Assembly (NCBI RefSeq): GCF_039555335.1
Contig: NW_027305494.1
Coordinates: 1,302,001-1,366,000 of the forward strand
DNA from: Amphiura filiformis
Taxonomy: Eukaryota; Echinodermata; Ophiuroidea; Amphilepidida; Amphiuridae
DNA: 64,000 nt
Direction of reading: 5' to 3'
Of this stretch, positions 57,698-64,000 are shown piece after piece. The translations under genes and the position numbers were made by a program. The notes beneath the pieces were generated by a model. That model searched no databases. It was not told the DNA's origin and worked only from the letters and a program-made list of their open reading frames with translations. How positions within the stretch are numbered: position 1 is the first letter of the stretch; each line of letters starts with the position of its first letter.

Positions 57698-57908
57698 TCA
57701 TCTGGACTTACTATTTAAGTTGGCTACAGTATCACGTTTCATCCCAGACGCATCTTCAGGCCTATAAATCAGTTGGGGCTAAAATGTTGACCTGTGACCC
57801 AGCTGGAGTGATGTCAGTAGACGCCAGCCCATTAGGCCTGAAGATGCGTCTTGTATGAGAAGACTCTGGAGAAGTGATACTGTAGCCAAATAAGTCCAGA
57901 TTAACAGT
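57698..57908. mobile_element. Hairpin MITE in duplication copy 1
   Basis: ATCTGGACTTACTATTTAAG..GGCTACAGTATCAC is mirrored by GTGATACTGTAGCC..AAGTCCAGAT; inside, CCCAGACGCATCTTCAGGCC and GGCCTGAAGATGCGTCT are mirrored. The orthologous copy is at about 61262-61492. Confidence 0.8.
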
Positions 57909-58257
57909 TTAAGTATTTTACTTTATCTATCTACACTGTACCTAGATGATTTAGAATATTCACGAATAATTATATAGTAAACAAGAAAACAAATCATGGC
58001 TATAACTTATTTTACAATATTTTCAAATTCTACCAAAACCAGCCATCCCTTGCCACCTCTGCTTGCTATGACACAAATTTTACCCAAAGGAGACTACACT
58101 AAACTGAAAAGTTCAGATGCAAACACCGATATCCATTTTTCTCAGTAAGTAATAACTGGTCAAATATAAAGCACATAATAAGAAAATATGTGCTATTTTT
58201 AATCATAGATTCAGTTTACTTGAAACTTTTGGAATAACCCTGCGAGAAAGTATATAT

Positions 58258-58333
58258 AACCCTAACCCACCCTAATTATAACCCTAACACTAATCCTAAC
58301 CCACCCTAATTATAATCATAACCTACCCTAAAA
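58258..58333. repeat. Telomere-like CCCTAA tract, copy 1
   Basis: Degenerate CCCTAACCCACCCTAATTATAA repeats of imperfect period; duplicated at 61856-61940. Confidence 0.7.
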
Positions 58334-58557
58334 TACAGGGTGTGCAGTACCAGAATTGTACCAAACTTTTAAAGTGGGGAATCAATTTACAGCATGAATT
58401 TTGCAGCAGATTTTGGTGGCCTGAGCCCCGAACTCAAACAATTTGAAAATGGCTTTTATCGTCTTTTGCATCTGAACTCTGAACAGAATTACACAATGTA
58501 GATACAATGAGTACAATACATACATGCACAAGCTCTAAAACATTTTACATTTATTGG

Positions 58558-58888
58558 TATAATCAAAGACAGAATTAAAAAGACTAGTTTAAGCGTCTGA
58601 CATATCATCTGTCAATTAAACTCTGGCACGGTTTGTTTACTAGTGTTGTGATGACTTGAGAATCTAAACGCGGCGGTAAAAAAGTGCAACTTATGTTCAC
58701 AATGCCTAGAAAGGTTGCTTTTTACCTTGTAAAGTACCGTAATTTTCTGTGATTCCCTTTTATCCGATCGACACCAGATGAATCAACCTTTTTTATGCTA
58801 TTAATTAACCAATCAAGGGTCATGGTGAGTTTGATTGACTGTGACATCAGATGCAAACTAGTCTTTTTAATTTTGTCTCGGATTATGA
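58558..58888. mobile_element. Hairpin MITE in duplication copy 1 (GACTAGTTT)
   Basis: AGACAGAATTAAAAAGACTAGTTT is mirrored by AAACTAGTCTTTTTAATTTTG (first 18 matching). The orthologous copy is at 62163-62517. Confidence 0.7.
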
Positions 58889-59340
58889 GAATATTTTTCC
58901 TTCAGGAATGTAAATTCAGTCCTCTTTTCTAGTGTTTGTTGCTCTGTAGTGTATGGACTTTTTTAGGGGCCTTGGGTTCCCAAACTGTGCTTCATAGCTG
59001 AGTAACTTTGCAATTGCATAAATAGAACTAATGATTGACATTAGGTCGCAAGGTATGGTACTCAAGAAATGGGGTATGGCCCAAAAAAGTTAAAATCAAA
59101 ACTTCTTATGACTCCTATTTGAGATATAATATACCTACATGTAGGCCTGTATATTGTTTCTATATATAGGTATAGGTGATCAGATTCTCATAGAATCAAT
59201 GTCGTAACACTACAACTGTTAGTTTCGGTATCGCCCTTTTTTCCTTTCTGCAATATTGTTACTTTTGATAGAAATATTTTTTGGATGCATCATCCCCTCT
59301 TCCATACCCCGGTTCCATACATGTTCTTGCATCAGCTAAT

Positions 59341-60237
59341 CTAGCACACCCAATGGGAATGGGACTCACATTCACATGCAATCTTTGTCATTCCTAGCTT
59401 CCGCTTGTCAAATGTGAACAATGGTTGGTCTAAACACCCCGCATATGTGCCAAATGTCTCTATCTCATCCACCCTCTCTGCAAAAGTAACAGTGGGCTCA
59501 TTGTTATCAAAGTTGCAAGCAAGCCGGATCACCTTAATGTCACGTACATCCCCTTCAACATATTTGGGTACATGGACAAAGTAGCAAATCCCTTTGTGAA
59601 CTAGCAAGTACTGTTTGTGGCTTCTCTCAGTAATGTATCTTACCGTTTCGTGGACGCTAACAGACACTTCAAACCATTTATTCTGCTCTGGTCTATAAAG
59701 TACAAATTGCTGAAGGAAACCTACGCACAATATGTCTCCACCAATCACTACAGCACTTTGTATGCTGAGATTCAGTTCATCTCCTGGTATACGCTCCCAA
59801 GTCTGATGGGATAAACTGTACCTCTGAATTATCTCCGTAGGTATTATTTCAAACTGCATGAATGCAATGGAGTATAAATAATCATCCAACTGAAGAAGAA
59901 TCGGAAGCGACTGGACGCTAGGCATCGGTGGGAGGACTATCCACTCATTCTTATCCCAATCATACTTGAAGAAGCTATTTTCAGATGCCCACTTGATATG
60001 TTCTTCATCTTCTTCTGGGTCTATTGTTGGAGGATTATCATTTGAACCAGCAACGTATAAATGGCCTGTATCCATAACAATTGCTTTAAAACCATGCACG
60101 TAATCTGGATCTTCTTGTGAATGATAAGGACATTTGTTGGGGATGTCGGCTAGTTGAGTAAGTTTGTAGCAGCCTGTATTGGTAGTGCATTCTATAAACA
60201 ATGTAGAATCCTTAACATCTTCTGTGGAAATTACAGC
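59341..60237 (-). CDS. Kelch-repeat protein, last exon
   Basis: The minus-strand exon starts after a GATTTTTCAG acceptor (phase 0) at 60237 and runs 298 codons to TAG at 59341-59343. The longer frame to 60282 reads through this intron border and has no ATG start. Kelch-type blades are recognisable: a hydrophobic strand plus GGxx (VVIGGDILCVG), aromatic/basic segments of the type FFKYDWDKNEWIVLPPMP, IQRYSLSHQTWERIPG and FVLYRPEQNKWFEV. This is the propeller end of a BTB-BACK-kelch (KLHL-like) protein, which typically recruits substrates to CUL3 ubiquitin ligases. The BTB and BACK exons would lie at higher coordinates, and none is seen before copy 2 begins at 60.7 kb, so they may be absent or the intron is interrupted by the duplication. 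The C-terminus is Cys/His-rich (CECESHSHWVC). Confidence 0.8.
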   Translation of the reverse strand, partial: AVISTEDVKDSTLFIECTTNTGCYKLTQLADIPNKCPYHSQEDPDYVHGFKAIVMDTGHLYVAGSNDNPPTIDPEEDEEHIKWASENSFFKYDWDKNEWIVLPPMPSVQSLPILLQLDDYLYSIAFMQFEIIPTEIIQRYSLSHQTWERIPGDELNLSIQSAVVIGGDILCVGFLQQFVLYRPEQNKWFEVSVSVHETVRYITERSHKQYLLVHKGICYFVHVPKYVEGDVRDIKVIRLACNFDNNEPTVTFAERVDEIETFGTYAGCLDQPLFTFDKRKLGMTKIACECESHSHWVC

Positions 60238-60797
60238 CTGAAAAATCAAAATGAATGGAGTTAGAGGGGAGTATATCCTCACCTAGTGGTGTTTGCATTC
60301 ACATATTGAGATAAATAAAGCTGACACATATGAGGAATGGTATGGGTTCTATAAGGAGATCCCAAGGCTTGTTAAAATAAGGCCTGAAATGGGTGCCATT
60401 TCTGCCCCATGCACGATTTTTCTCAGGTGGGAAAAATTACCCAAACTTTATTGGCCGTAACTCTTAGACTGATCTGACTGATGTAAATGAACTATTACAT
60501 GATTTCAAGAGTTACCTCTATTGTCTGATAAGAGTACATCACACTTGAAAACTTAATGTTTGTGATCTATAAAGTTTATATAAACAAATTTTATTCAGAT
60601 TTACTCCTGATCACTTCGATACAGTACTTATACAATGTATAACAGTCTTCAATTGTTGGTTTTGATATCATATCCTAGTTAGTAAAGGTACATAGAGTGT
60701 AGACTGATGAGTTTCACTATGAAATTTGTAGTGAAACAGTTTTGATAATTAAAGGTGGGTGGCCCCATGCACATATTCTATAAAGAAAGAAAATATA

Positions 60798-60986
60798 CAG
60801 TGGAACATCTTTAACATGAAATCTATGGGGCCACAGGTTACAGTTTGTGTTATCAAGATTTTATGTTATCAGGTACTTTAGCATACAAAAACAATGCCAG
60901 GGACTTCACTTTCACTTTCAACATCACTTTGTGTTACTGTATCAGGTTTTTTGTGTTAACAGATTTGGTTTAACGAGGTTCCACTG
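60798..60986. mobile_element. Mariner-type MITE in duplication copy 2
   Basis: CAGTGGAACATCTTTAAC and its mirror TTAACGAGGTTCCACTG, with TA flanks. Its right end is closer to the mariner consensus than in copy 1. Confidence 0.75.
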
Positions 60987-61261
60987 TATTGCTATAACAA
61001 AAGTGTAGATTTCATGTCCATATAAATTACACGGAGACTACAATCATTTTTAATATTTACGTACATGTTCAAAATAACATTCTTTGTTGCTTGTAAGTAT
61101 TTTTAGTACACTGTAAATGACTACTAGCAATGACATACTACTGATCAAGGTGCAGGAGATGGGGCAAGTTGGCCCCCTGAAAATACAGGGTCAAAATTGA
61201 CCACAATTTGTGTGCATCTTCCTTTTAGCAATTTAAATGAAGTAAAATAAATATTTAAAAT

Positions 61262-61492
61262 GTTTATCTGGATTTACTATTTAGCTACAGTATCACATTT
61301 CATCCCAGACGCATCTTCAGGCCTAAATGAGTTGGCGCTGAAATGTTGACCCGTGACCCAGTTGGAATGACGTCACAGGAGAGTTGTCACAGGACATTTA
61401 GATGCCAGCTCATTAGGCTTGAAGATGCGTCTTGGACGAGAAGTAAATACTGTAGCCAGCTTAAATAGTAAGTCCAGATGAACAGTTTAATA
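61262..61492. mobile_element. Hairpin MITE in duplication copy 2
   Basis: Orthologue of 57698-57908; it carries an extra GACGTCACAGGAGAGTTGTC segment in the loop. Confidence 0.75.
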
Positions 61493-61855
61493 TTTTACTT
61501 ATCTATCTATACCTGGATGATTCAGAATATTCACAAATAGTTATATATAGGAAAGAAGAAAACAAATCATGGCTATAACTTATTTTGAGTGGTCTGGTAA
61601 TTTTACAATATTTTCAAATTCTACCAAAAACAGCCATCTCTTGCCACCTCTGCATGACACAAATTTTACCCAAAGGAGACACTAAACTGAAGAATTCAGA
61701 TGCAAACACCGATATCCATTTTTTTCAGTAAGGCCAATTAATTTAACTGGTCAAATATAAAGAAAAAAATAAGAAAATATGTGCTATTTTTAATCATAGG
61801 TTCAGTTTACTTGGAACTTTTCGAATAATTCTGGAATACTCTGCACATAAGTATA

Positions 61856-61940
61856 ATCTTAACCCCAACCCACCCTTATTATAACCCTAATTCTAACCCA
61901 CCCTAATTATAATAACCCTAATCCTAACCTACTCTAAAAC
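61856..61940. repeat. Telomere-like CCCTAA tract, copy 2
   Basis: Orthologue of 58258-58333. Confidence 0.7.
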
Positions 61941-62162
61941 TCAGGGTGTGCTGTACTGTGTAAACCAGAATTGTACCAAACTTTTAAAGTGGGGTATTAA
62001 TTTACAGCATGCATAATCGGGCAGATTTTGGTGGCCTCAAACAGTTTGAAAATGGTTTTTATCATCTTTTGCATCTAAACTAGAATTTTCCTTAAGTTAC
62101 ACATTGAAGTACAATGAGTACAATATACATACAAGCTCTAAAACATTTCACATTTATTGGTA

Positions 62163-62517
62163 TAATCAAAGACAGAATTAAAAAAACTAGTTTGCATCAA
62201 TTAAACTCAGGCATGGTTTGTTTACAAGTGTTGTGATGACGTGAGAATTGAACGTGGCGGTAAAAATTGTGACTTACATTGTATGGTTAATTTTACACCT
62301 TCAAACCTTTCTTTCCTGTTGGCACCATGTCCACAATGCCAAGAAAGGTTGCTTTTTGCGTTGTAAAGTACAGTAATTTTCAGCCATTTTCTGTGATTCC
62401 TTTTTATCCAATCAACTCCATATGAATCAACCTTCTTTTTATGGTACCAATCAAGGGTCATGGAGAGTTTGATTAACGTCAGATGCATACTAGTCTTTTT
62501 TAATTTTGTCTCGGATT
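62163..62517. mobile_element. Hairpin MITE in duplication copy 2 (GACTAGTTT)
   Basis: Orthologue of 58558-58888, longer by a CATTTT.. segment in the loop. The ORF at 62222-62488 is a shadow. Confidence 0.65.
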
Positions 62518-62718
62518 GTAAGAATATTTTTCGCTTCAGGAATATCAGTTCTCTTTTCTAGTGTTTGTTGCTCTGCATGGACTTTTTGTCTCAAATACAA
62601 TTTTGCCAAGCATGACTTAAAAATATGCCTTTTCAAAGGGATAAAATCAAAAATGCAACAGTCAATGCACTAGGCCAGGGGTACACAAACTGTGTGTCAT
62701 AGGTGAGTAACTTTGTAT

Positions 62719-63170
62719 TTAGAGAATAAACGATAGGAATTTTTATTTTGACTATCCTCTACCGTGTGATAGACGACAGGCAGGTCCAATACTACGATAA
62801 AAAAAAAAGAGGATAGTCGAAATAAAAATTCCTATCGTTTATTCTCATTCTTAGTCAGTTAAATATTATTTCAATAACTGGAAACTATTTTTTTAAAGCA
62901 AAAATTAAGTTACCGTCATAAAAACTTTTTCTAAAATGAACAAAACTTGTTTACAACTTCACATCTTTTGTTGCGTGCACTGTTAGCGTGTGTGAGTATT
63001 CTGCACTGCGTCTACGCATACAACGCGATACATATGCGCACCTCTACGAGCGTGTTACGCGTTGTCAACACTCATGATGATGTGGGGTCGTCTACCGCCT
63101 GATAGACGACACTCAAAATCCAATCAGATTATGTGTCTACGTAGTAGACCACTCCCACTGACTAAGAATT
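62719..63170. mobile_element. Compound hairpin insertion specific to copy 2
   Basis: GAATAAACGATAGGAATTTT (62723) and its exact mirror AAAATTCCTATCGTTTATTC (to about 62845) enclose a short loop. Immediately after, ATTCTTAGTCAGT is mirrored by ACTGACTAAGAAT at 63158-63170, and GATAGACGAC occurs in both parts. The block has no counterpart in duplication copy 1, so it inserted after the duplication. Confidence 0.75.
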
Positions 63171-63816
63171 AATAATAATTACTATACAGTAGTTAACAGT
63201 TGACATTGGGCTTGGCCGATTGTTAAAAACAATTGATTTTGATTCTTTCTTTTTTTTAAAACCACCTATCAGTTGAAAACATTGCTTAAAAAATCTATTT
63301 GCTTAGAAAAACAATAGATTATTTTAAAAATAATTGAGTACCTGATTAAAAAAAGTAATTGATTAATGATTATTTTTGATTAATCTAAATATCGCTCAAG
63401 CCTGGTTGACATTAGGTCGCAAGGCATGGCACTCAAGAAATGGGGTATGGCCCAAAAAAGTTGGAGCCTCTCCGCTGCCATAATCAGAACTTCTTACGAC
63501 ATTAATTCTAAACCAATTACCAAATATAAATACCGGGTATAGTTTAGGTATGGCCCTATGGCCAGCATTGGATAGTGGCTTGGTGTTGCAAAATGCTACT
63601 CAATTTTATAAATTTACTATACAATTTTGGAACTGGATAACATTTTTATGTCATAGACTAATACACTGAAATGTGTGAAATATACAATGTACCTCGAGAT
63701 ATTGTGACAGCAGATTTTGTTATGCAAAAAAAACCGTTTCTTAATTCCAACATTGTGCCATTATTTTATTTTTTTCTGCGATATTGTTGCTTTTGATGGG
63801 AATATTTTTGGATGCA

Positions 63817-64000
63817 TCATCGCCTCTTCCACACATGTGTTCTTGCATCAGTTAACACATGCTTCCATTGGAAGTGGGATTTGCATTCACATGCAATCTT
63901 TGTCATTCCTAGCTTCCGCTTGTCAAATGTGAACAATTGTCGGGCTAAACACCTCACATATGTGCCAAATGTCTCCATCTCATCCACGATCTCTGCAAAA
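63817..64000 (-). CDS. Kelch-repeat paralogue, C-terminal fragment (window edge)
   Basis: The minus strand is open from the window end to TGA at 63817-63819. It aligns with the C-terminus of the 59341 gene (FAExVDExETFGTY then LFTFDKRKLGMTKIACEC). The old TAG is lost, so the frame continues about 12 residues (past SHFQWKHVLTD) to a new stop. Changes are mostly substitutions and the frame is intact over 60 codons, so it may be a working paralogue. The rest is outside the window. Confidence 0.75.
   Translation of the reverse strand, partial: FAEIVDEMETFGTYVRCLARQLFTFDKRKLGMTKIACECKSHFQWKHVLTDARTHVWKRR

Larger units (their letters stand above)
57060..60690. repeat. Segmental duplication, copy 1 (~3.6 kb)
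   Basis: Sequence from AGACTGATGAGTTTCACT (57072) onward matches the direct copy starting near 60702, in the same order. Landmarks in both: mariner-type MITE, ATCTGGACTTACTATTTA hairpin, AAATCATGGCTATAACTTATTT, CCCTAA tract, GACTAGTTT hairpin, then the 3' end of a kelch gene on the minus strand. This copy contains the whole last kelch exon. Confidence 0.85.
60702..64000. repeat. Segmental duplication, copy 2 (runs off window)
   Basis: Direct copy of 57060 onward with substitutions, small indels and one extra insertion block of about 0.6 kb (62.72-63.18 kb) absent from copy 1. Confidence 0.85.

Noticed and set aside
60238-60282. Extension of the kelch frame to 60282 as its start
   Set aside because: It starts at GTG inside a polypyrimidine tract and CAG acceptor; the real exon begins at 60237.

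Overview
This is an animal (metazoan) nuclear window. It has spliced genes with consensus GT/AG junctions, long AT-rich non-coding stretches, microsatellites, many short hairpin (MITE-like) transposons, and four recognisable gene loci. A NACHT-LRR receptor gene with an EGF-type exon, an intronless orphan rhodopsin-class GPCR, tandem kelch genes and heavy MITE load fit a marine deuterostome invertebrate, most likely an echinoderm or other ambulacrarian. The sequence alone does not fix the species.

Layout. 1-3.75 kb: GGCCGGCC/GGGCCC-rich tandem repeats with a unit of about 147 bp, containing a MITE. 4.19-7.99 kb: an EGF exon spliced to a large NACHT-LRR exon on the plus strand. 8.85-14.14 kb: a minisatellite with a 44-bp period and over 100 copies, containing a 282-bp perfect-arm foldback and ended by another MITE. 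14.4-25.3 kb: no convincing gene; a dead non-LTR retrotransposon tail, nested TTAA- and TAA-flanked hairpin elements, a small structured dispersed repeat, and microsatellites. 26-44.3 kb: a tandem array of a composite repeat with a higher-order period of about 4.49 kb. It carries eight copies of a promoter-like block (two heat-shock-element-like sites, an AP-1 site, a TATA box), each followed about 0.7 kb later by AATAAA, with no conserved ORF. 44.4-46.2 kb: a mariner-type MITE and a hAT-type MITE.

46.4-51.6 kb: a complete three-exon gene for an EEF1AKMT4-like (METTL13-related) lysine methyltransferase, with MITEs filling its introns. 53.2-54.35 kb: the intronless GPCR, followed by two MITEs that share one TTAA. 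57.06-64 kb: a direct duplication of about 3.6 kb holding the last exon of a kelch-repeat gene (minus strand) and the 3' end of a second kelch paralogue that runs off the window.

The genes do not form a pathway. The clearest themes are an unusual innate-immunity-type receptor, a possibly stress-inducible tandem repeat, and a dense, datable record of MITE insertions in which empty sites are visible inside duplicated copies.
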